A stretch of 64,000 bases of DNA from JANPCX01 sp050916095 (GCA_050916095.1 CP050901.1:1426001-1490000); one strand, 5' to 3'; shown: positions 41,911-52,021, counted from the stretch's first letter. The notes: generated by a model from the sequence alone, not told the origin. Program-made: numbers and translations.

Positions 41911-42803
41911 AGTACGCCTTCATACAAAGCCACCGGCGGGTGTGGCCAATCTCTGTGCAGTGCCGGGTTCTGCGTGTCAGCGTGGCCGGGTATCACGAGC
42001 ACTTCCTGCGGCGGGCCAGTGCGGCGCAACGACGCCACCTCAGTGATGACGCCTTGCTGGTACACATCAAAGCAATTCACGCCCAGGTCAGGGCCAGCTA
42101 CGGCTGGCCTCGCATGTGGAAAGAACTGCTGGCACGCGGCATCCGGGTGGGCAAAGACCGGGTGCAAAAGCTCATGCAATTGCACGGCATTCGCGCCAAA
42201 GGCAAACGCAGATTCAAGATCACCACCGACAGCAAACATGATTTGCCGATTGCACCCAACCTGCTGGAGCGGCAATTCAACGTTCAAGAGCCTGACAAGG
42301 TGTGGGCGGGGGACATCACCTACATCGACACCCAAGAGGGCTGGCTGTACCTGGCAGTGGTGATTGACCTCTTCAGCCGTCAAGTGGTGGGCTGGAGCTT
42401 GCGGCAAGACATGACACGCGACATCGTCATTGATGCGCTGCGCATGGCATGGTTCAAGCGACATCCAGACAAAGGCGCAGGGCTGATCTTCCACAGCGAC
42501 AGAGGCAGTCAATACGCAAGCCAAGACTTCAGGGACGTGCTCAGTGAGTACGGAATTCAGGCGTCCATGAGCAGGCGGGGCAACTGTTGGGACAATGCGT
42601 GCAGCGAGACCTTGTTCGGGTCACTGAAGGTAGAACGCCTACATGGGCAGCGCTTTGAAACCAGGAGGCAAGCCAAAGACGAGGTCATGGCCTGGCTGCT
42701 TTGGTACAACCAAGCCCGGCTGCACTCGACTCTGGCCTATGTCAGTCCGATGCAGTTCGAGCAAAGCTGGTTTGCGGCCCAGGCCATGCAAGCCAATTCG
42801 TGA
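41907..42803 (+). CDS. IS3-family transposase OrfB (rve integrase domain)
   Basis: 298 residues from a GTG. The HTH_21-like region RASYGWPRMWKELLARGIRVGKDRV precedes the DDE catalytic domain: VWAGDITYIDT (first Asp), FHSDRGSQYAS (second Asp) and NACSETLFGSLKVE (Glu). No break is seen, so the protein should be active when produced as an OrfAB fusion. Confidence 0.94.
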   Translation: MKYAFIQSHRRVWPISVQCRVLRVSVAGYHEHFLRRASAAQRRHLSDDALLVHIKAIHAQVRASYGWPRMWKELLARGIRVGKDRVQKLMQLHGIRAKGKRRFKITTDSKHDLPIAPNLLERQFNVQEPDKVWAGDITYIDTQEGWLYLAVVIDLFSRQVVGWSLRQDMTRDIVIDALRMAWFKRHPDKGAGLIFHSDRGSQYASQDFRDVLSEYGIQASMSRRGNCWDNACSETLFGSLKVERLHGQRFETRRQAKDEVMAWLLWYNQARLHSTLAYVSPMQFEQSWFAAQAMQANS

Positions 42804-45220
42804 CTCGGTTATGGGATACGGATTACAGAGGCAAGGTCACAACCACAAAACAAAATTGGCCAATGATCTGATGAACATCATCAGCGATATGGCCATCGTG
42901 GTGCGCAATATCACCTTGTTCACCGACGTGGGCAAGATTGATGGCCAGGCCAAACTCTTTGCCGACACTAAAAAGGCCTACCTTGACGCCGAAGCCGCCT
43001 TGGCCTCAACGATGGAAACTACCGGGGCCAACGACCAAGAAAAGGCTTTGTTTGCCGAGATTCAAGCATCCAGCAAAAAAACAGTCCCCTTAGTCACCGC
43101 GGCTGCTCAACAGGGCAGCGATGGAGACAATGTCTCCGCCGTCTTGACCCTCACGGACAAGGTGCAACCCGCAGAGTTGATTTGGCGAAAAAAGGTGGCT
43201 GAACTGATTGCCTTGCAAGACAAGCTTTCAGCCGACGCGACCGCATCCGCCACCAGCAGCCAACGCAAAGCCCTGATGGCCGCCTTCGCGTTGGTGGTGG
43301 CATCTGTCGCCATTGGAACGCTGATCGCACTGTGGATCACCCGCAGCGTGACCCGTCCCATCGCCCAAATGCAAACCATGATGAGTGAGATTGCCACTAG
43401 CCAAGACTTCTCAAGGCGCGTGCCGGTGGAGCGGGCGGATGAAATAGGCCTGTCCATCGTGGCCTTTAACGCCATGATCGGCAAGATTCAAGAAAGCTCG
43501 CAGCAACTCAAGCAAAAGACGGCCGACATTCAAGCCATGATGCATTACATACCGCAGGGTATTTTGACGGTCATGGACGGCAAAAAAGTACACCCGGAAT
43601 TTTCCGCCCACCTAGAAACAATTTTGGAGACCAAAGACATTGCCGGGCGTGACGTGATGGAGCTGATCTTTGCAGGCAGCAATTTCAATGCAGAAATCCT
43701 GTCTCAGGTAGAAGCGGCGGTCAGCTCCACCCTTGGCGAAGACAGTATGAACTTTGAGTTCAACTCTCACCTGCTGGTGAGCGAAGTGGAAAAGAAAATG
43801 CCCAATGGGCAGGTGAAGATTCTCGATCTGAGCTGGTCACCCATTACCGATGATCAGGACACCGTGGTTCGCCTGATGTTGTGCGTGCGCGATGTCACAG
43901 AGCTCAAGTCCTTGGCCGCAGCAGCGGGTCAGCAAAAACGCGAACTCGACATCATTGGCCAAATATTGGCCATCAGCCAAGAGAAATTCTCCGGGTTTAT
44001 TGACGGCTCAGTGGAGTTTCTAGCTGAAAACAAAAAAATCATCGATGCCGTGGGTGCACCCGCCAGTGGAGCGAAGCCTGACATAGAAGTCGTCACCGAG
44101 TTGTTCCGCAACATGCACACCATCAAAGGTAATGCACGCACCTACGGGCTGCTGCATTTAACCAATATGGTTCACGAGGCCGAGCAAAGCTACGACGACT
44201 TGCGGAAAAACCCCGATGCCGTGTGGGACCAAGAAAAGCTGCTCAGTGAGCTGGCACGCGCATCGGCTGCTGTTGAGGAGTACGCATACATCAACAGAGT
44301 CAAATTGGGCCGAACTGGGCCAGGGCGTCGCGCAGGGGTAGAGAAATACCTCATGGTACAAAAACAAGATATCCAAGACGCCCTGGATGTGATCGACGAC
44401 GCTGTGCGTGGCAATGACACCGCGCAACTGCTGCCAGCGCACCGTCAGGTGCACAAAATGTTGGAAATGCTGGGCACCGTGCGTATCAAGGACGCATTGG
44501 AAGGGATCGTGGAGTCCTTGCCGTCGCTGGCCAAAGAGTTGGCTAAAGAACCCCCAGAGATCACCATCGACGACCGGAACATCGTTCCGCGCACGCAGAT
44601 AGTGGATTTATTGAAGAACGTCCTCATGCACCTGTACCGCAATTCCATGGACCACGGCATCGAGTCGGCTGCAGCGCGTGTGGCCAAGGGCAAGAAGCCG
44701 GCGGGCCACATAAGGCTAGAGCTGTCCTTGGTGGATGGGCACTTTTTGTTGACGCTGCGTGATGATGGGCGTGGCCTGGCGGTACAGCGTATCAAACAAA
44801 AGGCGTTGGAAAACGGCCTGATCACCGCCGATCAGCAAATGGCCGCGCAAGAGATCGCGCAGCTCATCTTCTTGCCAGGTTTTTCTACCGCGGAGAAGGT
44901 GACCGAAGTGTCTGGGCGTGGGGTGGGCATGGACGCGGTACAAAGCTTCGTGAAGCGCGAGGGGGGCGTGATTGAGCTCCGGCTGCTCAGCAGCGAGTCT
45001 GCAGATGGATATTGCCCGTTTGAGACCGTGATCAGCCTGCCTGGCAAGTTGGCAGTGCAAGGTGTGTGAATCCTTCGACAGGGCGAAAACCTGAGGAATG
45101 AGGAATCCCGAGTTCGACAGTTAAACGCGCAAGTTATTGATCCATATAGAAGCGCCTGTAAAACGCTCCATTACAAAAGGGTCAATTGCGCGTCGAGCGT
45201 GGGTTTGTTGGGTCGAACCC

Positions 45221-45910
45221 TCACACCCCAATCTCATCCAAATCCCGATAAACATCCCGCATCCACATCTTCACGCGCTGGCGGTCCATCAGGCCGAGGC
45301 CTTCGTTGTCGGTGGCGGTTTTGGCTTTCCAGAAGCTGCTGCTGGCGGCATCTACTTTTTGGATGACGCTGTCGTGCAGTTTTTTCAGTGACATCACTTT
45401 GGCACCCATCTCGATGGCGCGGGCTTGTTCGCCGGATTGCTCGAGCACGCTGAAATCGGTGCCTCGGATGTGGTTGCGCACCAAGGTGTAGTTCAGGCTG
45501 GTGTCAAAACGGTCCAAGAGTTTGCGCAACAAATCGACCGAGTCCTTGCCCGAGTCCATCACATGCCAGTAGTGGATTTTCACGCCCATCTCGTCGGCGA
45601 GGTTGAGCACACCAGAGTCATCCATCCAGCGCACCAAGGGGTCGTGGGTTTGGGCGGCCAGGTCCACGAGGATGCGGCGCTGCGGTTTTTCGACGGCGGC
45701 TTCCATGATCGCGTCCAGGGCTTCGTAGTGGTCGACCAGCACGGGGGAGGCGTAGCCGGAATAAAAACGCATGAGTGCACCGTGGGAACGGTCGGTGTCA
45801 AAACCGAGGAAGGGCAGGTCGTGGTCGATGAAGTACTGCGCCAGCACGCGGGCCACGAGCGATTTGCCCACGCCGCCTTTTTCGCCGCCGATGAAATGGA
45901 TTTGTGACAT
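45221..45910 (-). CDS. ParA/CobQ-type P-loop ATPase
   Basis: 229 residues from the ATG at 45910; an upstream extension of the frame overlaps the next gene and is not supported. The deviant Walker A GGEKGGVGKSLVAR is at the N-terminus, followed by FLGFDTDRSHGALMRFYSG and RILVDLAAQTHDPLVRW as Walker B-like. The length and pattern resemble orphan ParA-like proteins related to plasmid mobilisation proteins. No ParB or relaxase gene is nearby, so its cargo is unknown. Confidence 0.8.
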   Translation of the reverse strand: MSQIHFIGGEKGGVGKSLVARVLAQYFIDHDLPFLGFDTDRSHGALMRFYSGYASPVLVDHYEALDAIMEAAVEKPQRRILVDLAAQTHDPLVRWMDDSGVLNLADEMGVKIHYWHVMDSGKDSVDLLRKLLDRFDTSLNYTLVRNHIRGTDFSVLEQSGEQARAIEMGAKVMSLKKLHDSVIQKVDAASSSFWKAKTATDNEGLGLMDRQRVKMWMRDVYRDLDEIGV

Positions 45911-45969
45911 GGTGGTGGGATCCTTGGAATGTTGCGGTGGAAGGTGACTTCGATAGGTCGTGCGGATGT

Positions 45970-46725
45970 TCAGCCCCGGCCAATATAGGGCATGTTGGTG
46001 GCCATCAGGGTCATGAACTGCACATTGGCGGACAGGGGCAGGGCGGCCATGTGCAGGACGGCGTCGGCGACATGGCGCACGTCCATGAGCGGTTCGGCCA
46101 GGGTCTGTCCGTTGGCTTGCAAAATGCCGGCGGCCATGGGGCCGGTCATGTCGGTTTGGGCGTTGCCGATGTCGATCTGGCCGCAGGCAATGTTGAAGGC
46201 TCGCCCATCCAGTGAGGTGGCTTTGGTCAAACCCGTGATGGCATGTTTGGCAGCGGTGTAGGGCGCACTGTGCGGGCGGGGTGCATGCGCAGCGATGGAG
46301 CCGTTGTTGATGATGCGCCCGCCCTGCGGGTTCTGTTTTTTCATCAAACGCACTGCGTGTTGGGTGCACAAAAAAGCGCCGGTGAGGTTGACGTCGAGCA
46401 CCGCCTTCCACTGTGCAAGGCTCAGTTCTTCCAACGGCAACGATGGGGCAAAAACGCCAGCGTTGTTGAACAACACATCGACCCGACCAAAACGCGACGC
46501 CACTTCGGCAAACAAACTGCGGACCGAGTTCTCGTCGGTGACGTCGGTTGCGACCGACAGCGCCTTGTCCTGGTGGGCGGGAGCAAGTTCTATGGTCTCT
46601 TGAAGCGATTGGACGCGTCGCCCCACCAACACCACCTTACAACGGGCCGCCAAAAACGCCAAGGCGCAGGCACGGCCGATGCCGCTGCCCGCGCCAGTGA
46701 TGAGCACGACTTGGTTTTCAAGCAT
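45970..46725 (-). CDS. Short-chain dehydrogenase/reductase (SDR)
   Basis: 251 residues with the classical SDR motifs: TGAGSGIG (nucleotide binding, about 10-17), NNAG (about 88-91), catalytic Ser in NNGSIAAHA and YTAAK. The residue after the first strand favours NADP (VGRRVQ). The substrate cannot be told from sequence. The start overlaps the end of the upstream membrane-protein gene by 8 bases. Confidence 0.88.
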   Translation of the reverse strand: MLENQVVLITGAGSGIGRACALAFLAARCKVVLVGRRVQSLQETIELAPAHQDKALSVATDVTDENSVRSLFAEVASRFGRVDVLFNNAGVFAPSLPLEELSLAQWKAVLDVNLTGAFLCTQHAVRLMKKQNPQGGRIINNGSIAAHAPRPHSAPYTAAKHAITGLTKATSLDGRAFNIACGQIDIGNAQTDMTGPMAAGILQANGQTLAEPLMDVRHVADAVLHMAALPLSANVQFMTLMATNMPYIGRG

Positions 46726-47542
46726 GGGGTGCCGCCATATCAGGGGAGGCCGTGGTTGAACCGTCAGAAAAACAATCGACGTAGGTGAAGTAGAGCGAGG
46801 CGTAAAAAACGGTGGAGAACATGAGCACGGCGGGCAGAGATATCAACACCACCCAGCGGGGTTGCCCTATTGCCATCAGCACCAAACTGCTCAGCACGGC
46901 AAACAGAACGATCACCGCCATCCAAGTCAAACCGTAGACCAAGAACGCGCCCTTGTTGCGCCAGCAGGCCATCCAGCTGGAAAATAGGGCCTTGCCCCAC
47001 GACTGATGCGCCCAGTGCGTGAGTGCGGACGCATGCCAAAACGGCACCGACAACAAACCAGCCAGTCCGAAACGAATGGCCATGCCCCAGGTCAAGCGCG
47101 GGTCATCCAACAAAGCGCGCAGGTCTTCAGGTTTGGCCTTGTCGTCCACCATCATGGTTTGCAACTTGGCGAATGCACCCCCATCAACCCAAGCGGCCAG
47201 CGCCATGATGGCCAAGCTGCACACCGCAAAGATCAAACCCAATTGCAGCAAGGCGCGTCGATTTGTTGCCGAGGCTTGCAGTGGTTGCGCAAACACCATG
47301 GGGGTGCTGTTGGTTTGTTTTTCAAGCGCTTCGCGCGAGGCGATCATGAATCCGACGGTGACCAGGGGCAGGCTGGCCAATGACAGCAGCGGCCCGACCC
47401 AGGGCACAGTCGCCAGGAACAGTGCACCGAACAAAAACGATGCCAATAAAGCAGTGAACGCCAGAGGGTGTTTGAAGAAGATCAAAAAACCTTGTCGCAC
47501 CCAAAGGGCACCTTGCCGGGCGGGAACTTGTTGAAGTTTCAT
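46718..47542 (-). CDS. BPSS1780-like membrane protein
   Basis: 274 residues from the ATG at 47542 (MKLQQVPARQGALWVRQGF); an in-frame start at 47581 would overlap thrB. About six hydrophobic helices are seen, including LAFTALLASFLFGALFLATVPWVG and MAVIVLFAVLSSLVLMAIG. The start pattern and the place next to thrB are typical of the betaproteobacterial BPSS1780 family, whose function is unknown. Confidence 0.75.
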   Translation of the reverse strand: MKLQQVPARQGALWVRQGFLIFFKHPLAFTALLASFLFGALFLATVPWVGPLLSLASLPLVTVGFMIASREALEKQTNSTPMVFAQPLQASATNRRALLQLGLIFAVCSLAIMALAAWVDGGAFAKLQTMMVDDKAKPEDLRALLDDPRLTWGMAIRFGLAGLLSVPFWHASALTHWAHQSWGKALFSSWMACWRNKGAFLVYGLTWMAVIVLFAVLSSLVLMAIGQPRWVVLISLPAVLMFSTVFYASLYFTYVDCFSDGSTTASPDMAAPHA

Positions 47543-47559
47543 GGAAGTGGATGAGGTGC

Positions 47560-48519
47560 TTAACCCCTGGCGTAGTGCCACGGGTTGTCAATTCGGCAAC
47601 GCAGAACACGTTCGAAATGTCTTGGGTCATGGGGCTTGAGCACACTGGCCTGGCGCGGCAAGTGAAAGTCCCACAGCCGAGAAATCCAAAACCGCAGTGC
47701 GCCAGCGCGCATCAAGGCGGGCAGCAGGCGGATTTCAACGCTGCTCAAAGCACGTTCTGCGTCGTAGGCGGCCACAAAGGCGGTGGCGCGGTCTTCTTCT
47801 AACTTGCCGGTGTTCAGGTCTATGCACCAGTCATTCAGGCAGACAGCAATGTCAAAAAGGTCGGTGTCCACGCCAGCAAAGTAGAAGTCGAAAAAACCAC
47901 TCAAACGATCACCGTCAAACATGACGTTGTCGCGGAAGAGGTCGGCGTGGATGGGGCCGGCAGGCAACTCCGCGTAGCTGGAAGACGCGGCGAGTTGTTG
48001 TTGGAAGAGCAACTCGTTCTGAATCAGGGCGCTTTGGTCAGGGGTCAAAAAGGGCAGCACCACGGGGACGGTTTCCGTCCACCAAGCCAGCCCGCGCAGA
48101 TTGGGTTGGTGGCGAGGGTAGTCGCGTCCCGCCAGGTGCATGCGGGCCATGGCTGCACCCACTTGGGCGCAGTGGTGGGTGGTGGGTGCCAGGTGGTGCC
48201 CACCTGGCAAGCGGTTGACCACGGCGGCGGGTTTGCCGTGCAGGCGATGAAGAATTTCACCGGCGGCATCGGCTTGCGGGTCGGGCACCGCCACGCCTTT
48301 GTCGGCCAGGTGCTTCATCAAGTGCAGATAAAACGGCAGTTGCTCAAAACTCAGGCGCTCGAACACGGTCAGCACATACCGGCCTTGCGATGTGTCTGCA
48401 AAGTAGTTGGTGTTTTCAATGCCGGCGGGTATGCCTTTGAAGGCTTGCAGCGACCCTAAATTCAAGCGCGAAAGCAGCTGCGCAGCTTGGTCGAACGACA
48501 CTTCAGTGAAAACGGCCAT
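47560..48519 (-). CDS. thrB: Homoserine kinase, APH-fold type
   Basis: Phosphorylates L-homoserine in threonine synthesis. 319 residues, the usual size. The N-terminal MAVFTEVSFDQAAQLLSRLNLGSLQAFKGIPAGIENTNYF and the Brenner-type motif GPIHADLFRDNVMFDGDRLSGFFDFYFAG (catalytic Asp and Asn, then the metal-binding DFD region) define the ThrB_2 family. A MITE-like element ends 31 bases upstream of its start, so its promoter may lie in or beyond that element. Confidence 0.94.
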   Translation of the reverse strand: MAVFTEVSFDQAAQLLSRLNLGSLQAFKGIPAGIENTNYFADTSQGRYVLTVFERLSFEQLPFYLHLMKHLADKGVAVPDPQADAAGEILHRLHGKPAAVVNRLPGGHHLAPTTHHCAQVGAAMARMHLAGRDYPRHQPNLRGLAWWTETVPVVLPFLTPDQSALIQNELLFQQQLAASSSYAELPAGPIHADLFRDNVMFDGDRLSGFFDFYFAGVDTDLFDIAVCLNDWCIDLNTGKLEEDRATAFVAAYDAERALSSVEIRLLPALMRAGALRFWISRLWDFHLPRQASVLKPHDPRHFERVLRCRIDNPWHYARG

Positions 48520-48550
48520 GGCAAAAAGAAAAGGGTCAAGGGGTCAAACG

Positions 48551-48817
48551 AGGGCCTGTTAACACTAAAGATGCCAGTGCGAACGAGGCCATTGGGGTGC
48601 AGAGCAAGGCGCACGGCGCTGCCAAGGCTATTCGCCTTGGCGAGACGTGCAACGCCGCGCTGCGCCCCAATGGCCTCGTTCCCGAAGGGTTGTTCCCCAA
48701 AAGGCCTTGCGCGGCGTTGCAAAGCCTCGCCGGGGGCCTACCCCGGCTTCGTTTTGCGCCTTGCTCAAGGCCTTTTGAAGAACAACGCATCTGGCATCTT
48801 TAGTGTTAACAGGCCCT
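48551..48817. repeat. 267-bp MITE-like element with perfect 27-bp terminal inverted repeats
   Basis: The left end AGGGCCTGTTAACACTAAAG plus ATGCCAG (48551-48577) is exactly mirrored at 48791-48817. Inside, a perfect 16-bp inverted repeat (48582-48597 and 48665-48680) encloses a GCCAAGGC/GCCTTGGC hairpin, and the right half holds another palindrome set (AAAAGGCCTTG ... CAAGGCCTTTT). There is no transposase gene. Short frames through it are side effects of the palindromes. No clear target duplication is visible. It lies between thrB and the DUF2782 gene. Confidence 0.85.
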
Positions 48818-48837
48818 AGCGGTCATCGGGAGAGGCG

Positions 48838-49155
48838 TCAGAACGACAGCACCTGCCACACACGTTTTCCTGTAGTTCCATTGGCTGCACCGTGGCTGTC
48901 GCTCAAGTTTCGGGTGCCGTCGCTCGTGATGATTTGATAAGCCTTGGTCGTGCCCACTTTGGGTTGCACCGTGATGCGCTGGGTTTGGCCCCGCACCTTG
49001 AGCTCATCGATACGCGATCCTTCGTCTTCAATCACTGTGCGTTGTACCGCTGGTTCACCTGCGGGCGTGGTGGTTTGAGTTGGGGTCACTGGCGCTGTTT
49101 GAGCCCAGGAGCATGTACTGGCCCAGCCCAGCATGCAGGCAAGAAGGATTTTCAT
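48838..49155 (-). CDS. DUF2782-type exported protein
   Basis: About 105 residues from the ATG at 49155; ATGs at 49161 and 49164 are near alternatives. The signal peptide is MKILLACMLGWASTCSWAQ. The mature part (RIDELKVRGQTQRITVQPKVGTTKAYQII, then GKRVWQVLSF) has the DUF2782 pattern. The gene lies beside polA and thrB, as it commonly does in betaproteobacteria. Function unknown. It is divergent from polA with about 58 bases between starts. Confidence 0.8.
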   Translation of the reverse strand: MKILLACMLGWASTCSWAQTAPVTPTQTTTPAGEPAVQRTVIEDEGSRIDELKVRGQTQRITVQPKVGTTKAYQIITSDGTRNLSDSHGAANGTTGKRVWQVLSF

Positions 49156-49213
49156 GCGCATCATTCTAGGTGCAGGCCCGTTCGGTGAAACCACATCGTC
49201 CACAATGTGAACC

Positions 49214-52021
49214 ATGGCAGAACACACCCTCTTGCTGGTCGACGGTTCCAGCTACCTTTACCGCGCTTTTCATGCTTTGCCCGACCTGCGCGGCCCGGGC
49301 CAGTTCCCCACCGGGGCCATCCACGGTTTCGTGGCCATGATGCGGCGCATTCGCGAGCAAATTGGCGCAGAACATGCGGCCTGCGTCTTCGATGCCAAAG
49401 GCCCTACTTTTCGCGATGACTGGTACCCGCAGTACAAAGCCCAGCGTGCGCCCATGCCCGAGGACTTGGTGCGGCAAATTGAACCCATCCACGAGGTGGT
49501 GAAACTCTTGGGCTGGCCCATCCTGATGGTGCCGGGCGTTGAGGCAGACGATGTGATCGGAACCTTGGCACGTGTGGGTGCCGAGCAAGGCCACCAGGTG
49601 ATTATCTCCACGGGCGACAAAGACCTGGCCCAGTTGGTCAACGCCCAGGTGTCTCTCATCAATACCATGAGCAACGAGAGGTTGGATGAAGCCGGTGTGC
49701 TGGCTAAATTTGGCGTCGCCCCGGACCGCATCATCGACTACCTCACCTTGATGGGTGATGCCGTGGACAACGTACCGGGGGTTGAAAAAGTGGGCCCCAA
49801 AACAGCGGCCAAGTGGATTGCCGAACACGGCTCGTTGCAAGGTGTGATGGACGCGGCCTCCAGCATCAAAGGCGTGGCGGGAGAAAACCTGCGCAAGGCC
49901 CTGGACTGGTTGCCCACAGGTCGCAAACTCGTCACCGTGGTGACCGACTGCGATTTGAACGAGCATGTGTCCGGTTGGCCCGACTTGAACGCTTTGGCCT
50001 TGCAGGCCGAAAAACGCGACCAGTTGCTGGGCTTTTACGAACGTTTTGGCTTCAAGACTTGGAAGCGGGAACTGGAGACGGCATTGGGTGGCAGCGCCTC
50101 GACCACAGCGTCCGCTAAGCCTGCGCCGGAAGCGTCGAATGCCACCAGAGATCTGTTTGCTCAGGCCGATGAGCAGCCGCTTGTTGTGCAGCCGGTTGGG
50201 TTCGACAAACAGTATGAGACCGTTCTCACCCAAGAATCGCTGCAACGCTGGGTGGACACAATCACCCAGGCCTCCCAAGCCGGGCAGGTCACCGCGCTGG
50301 ACACCGAAACCGATTCACTCGACGCGATGAAGGCCCAGCTCGTAGGCATTTCCCTGAGCGTGAAAACCGGTGAAGCCGCCTACATTCCGCTGCGTCATCA
50401 CTATGCGGGCAGCCCGGAGCAATTGCCTGTGGAGGCGGTCCTCAGTGCCCTGAAGCCCTGGCTCGAAGACGCCGATGCGCACAAGCTGGGGCAAAACATC
50501 AAGTACGACACCCATGTGCTGCAAAACGCGGGCATCAACGTGGCGGGTTATGTTCACGACACGCTCTTGGAAAGTTATGTGCTGGAAGCCCACAAGCCGC
50601 ACAGCCTGGAGAGCCTGGCTCTGCGCCATCTGGGCCGTCAGGGGCTGAGTTACGAAGACCTGTGCGGCAAAGGCGCTCACCAAATTCCGTTTGGTCAGGT
50701 AGAAGTGGACAAAGCGGCAGAGTATTCCTGTGAAGACAGCGACATGACGCTGCATGTGCACCAAACCCTGTGGCCGCAAATTGAAAGCGATGCCGGGTTG
50801 AAGTACGTGTACGAACACATTGAGTTGCCCACGGCGAAAATTTTGCAGCGCATTGAACGCAACGGCGTGCTCATAGACCCTGTTTTGCTGGCGGCTCAAA
50901 GCCAACAACTGGGCGAACGGTTGGTGCTGCTGGAGCAAGAGGCCTATGCGCTGGCAGGCCAGCCTTTCAACATGGGGTCGCCCAAGCAAATTGGCGAAAT
51001 TTTGTTCACCAAACTCGGCTTGCCTGCGCGGAAAAAAACGGCCACCGGCGCGCCGTCCACCGATGAAGAAGTGCTGACTGAATTGGCAGCTGACTACCCC
51101 TTGCCTGCCAAGTTGTTGGAGCACCGCAGCCTGTCCAAGCTAAAAAGCACCTACACCGACAAGTTGCCTTTGATGATCAACCCGAGCACAGGCCGGGTCC
51201 ACACCAACTATGCGCAGGCCGTGGCGGTGACGGGCCGCCTGGCCAGCAACGATCCGAATTTGCAGAACATTCCGATCCGCACCGCAGAAGGCCGCAAGGT
51301 GCGCGAAGCATTTATTGCGCCCCCAGGACACGTGATTCTGAGCGGCGACTATTCGCAAATTGAACTGCGCATCATGGCCCACATCAGCGGCGATGAAAAC
51401 CTGCTCAAAGCTTTTGCGGATGGCATGGATGTGCACCGTGCTACCGCAAGCGAGATTTTTGGCATCACGCCTGCCGACGTCTCTAGCGAACAACGCCGGT
51501 ATGCCAAGGTGATTAACTTTGGTCTGATTTACGGCATGAGCGCGTTTGGATTGGCGGGGAACTTGGGCATTGAGCGCAGCGCCGCCGCTGCCTACATTGA
51601 GCGCTACTTCACCCGTTACCCCGGTGTCAAACACTATATGGACAGCACCCGCGCCTCGGCCAAGGAACGCGGTTTCGTGGAGACGGTGTTCGGGCGCCGC
51701 TTGTGGCTGCCCGAAATCAACAGCCCCAATGGCCCGCGCCGCGCGGGTGCCGAACGTGCCGCCATCAATGCACCGATGCAAGGCACGGCCGCTGACTTGA
51801 TCAAGCTTGCCATGATTGCGGTGCAATCGGCAATCGACCAGACCCCACGCGGCACACGCATGGTGATGCAGGTGCATGATGAATTGGTGTTCGAAGTGCC
51901 TGAGGCCGAAGTGGCCTGGGCCCGTGATGAGATCCCGCGCATCATGGCCTGCGTGGCGGCATTGAAAGTACCGCTGCTTGCCGAGGTGGGTGTGGGCCCG
52001 AACTGGGACCAAGCACATTGA
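49214..52021 (+). CDS. polA: DNA polymerase I
   Basis: 935 residues with all three domains: 5'-nuclease (1 to about 300, LLVDGSSYLYRAFHALPDLR, VEADDVIGTLA, GDKDLAQLV), 3'-5' exonuclease (about 345-530, with intact ALDTETDSLD) and polymerase (motif A GDYSQIELRI near 710, motif B RRYAKVINFGLIYGMSAFGL, motif C VHDELVFEV near 886). It fills gaps and removes RNA primers in repair and lagging-strand synthesis. No defect is seen. Confidence 0.97.
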   Translation: MAEHTLLLVDGSSYLYRAFHALPDLRGPGQFPTGAIHGFVAMMRRIREQIGAEHAACVFDAKGPTFRDDWYPQYKAQRAPMPEDLVRQIEPIHEVVKLLGWPILMVPGVEADDVIGTLARVGAEQGHQVIISTGDKDLAQLVNAQVSLINTMSNERLDEAGVLAKFGVAPDRIIDYLTLMGDAVDNVPGVEKVGPKTAAKWIAEHGSLQGVMDAASSIKGVAGENLRKALDWLPTGRKLVTVVTDCDLNEHVSGWPDLNALALQAEKRDQLLGFYERFGFKTWKRELETALGGSASTTASAKPAPEASNATRDLFAQADEQPLVVQPVGFDKQYETVLTQESLQRWVDTITQASQAGQVTALDTETDSLDAMKAQLVGISLSVKTGEAAYIPLRHHYAGSPEQLPVEAVLSALKPWLEDADAHKLGQNIKYDTHVLQNAGINVAGYVHDTLLESYVLEAHKPHSLESLALRHLGRQGLSYEDLCGKGAHQIPFGQVEVDKAAEYSCEDSDMTLHVHQTLWPQIESDAGLKYVYEHIELPTAKILQRIERNGVLIDPVLLAAQSQQLGERLVLLEQEAYALAGQPFNMGSPKQIGEILFTKLGLPARKKTATGAPSTDEEVLTELAADYPLPAKLLEHRSLSKLKSTYTDKLPLMINPSTGRVHTNYAQAVAVTGRLASNDPNLQNIPIRTAEGRKVREAFIAPPGHVILSGDYSQIELRIMAHISGDENLLKAFADGMDVHRATASEIFGITPADVSSEQRRYAKVINFGLIYGMSAFGLAGNLGIERSAAAAYIERYFTRYPGVKHYMDSTRASAKERGFVETVFGRRLWLPEINSPNGPRRAGAERAAINAPMQGTAADLIKLAMIAVQSAIDQTPRGTRMVMQVHDELVFEVPEAEVAWARDEIPRIMACVAALKVPLLAEVGVGPNWDQAH

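Larger units (their letters stand above)
41546..42839 (+). mobile_element. Complete IS3-family insertion sequence, 1294 bp
   Basis: Ends are imperfect inverted repeats of 27 bases: the left end begins TGACCTTGCCCCCGAAAACC and continues GTATCCC; the right end, read inward, begins TGACCTTGCCTCTGTAATCC and continues GTATCCC, with 4 mismatches. The termini are TG...CA and are flanked by CAA on both sides. It carries orfA and orfB with the usual overlap. All parts look intact, so the insertion may be recent. Confidence 0.92.
41391..45069 (+). pseudogene. Hybrid HAMP/Hpt/CheA-ATPase sensor gene split by an IS3-family element
   Basis: Left part 41391-41545 starts MFLNKIQSASIAKRLSLGFV with a membrane helix; right part runs 42843-45069. 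Removing the IS and one CAA restores an uninterrupted 793-residue frame (junction reads EVNNHKTKLANDLM). Restored domains: four-helix sensor, second membrane helix (ALMAAFALVVASVAIGTLIALWI), HAMP (TRPIAQMQTMM), a PAS-like region, an Hpt domain with the phospho-His motif MHTIKGNARTYG, and a CheA-like ATPase (LLKNVLMHLYRNSMDHGIE, DDGRGL, GRGVGMDAV). It resembles a chemoreceptor fused to CheA-type kinase parts and may have signalled through a separate response regulator. As it stands only a truncated or cryptic product can be made. Confidence 0.85.

Noticed and set aside
45911..46411. N-terminal extension of the ParA-like gene to 396 codons
   Set aside because: The extension overlaps the SDR gene in another frame and is Arg/His-rich; the ATG at 45910 is exactly at the conserved P-loop start.
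48487..48819. Plus-strand frames within the palindromic element near thrB
   Set aside because: They arise from the inverted repeats; the same sequences read on both strands and no Shine-Dalgarno is present.
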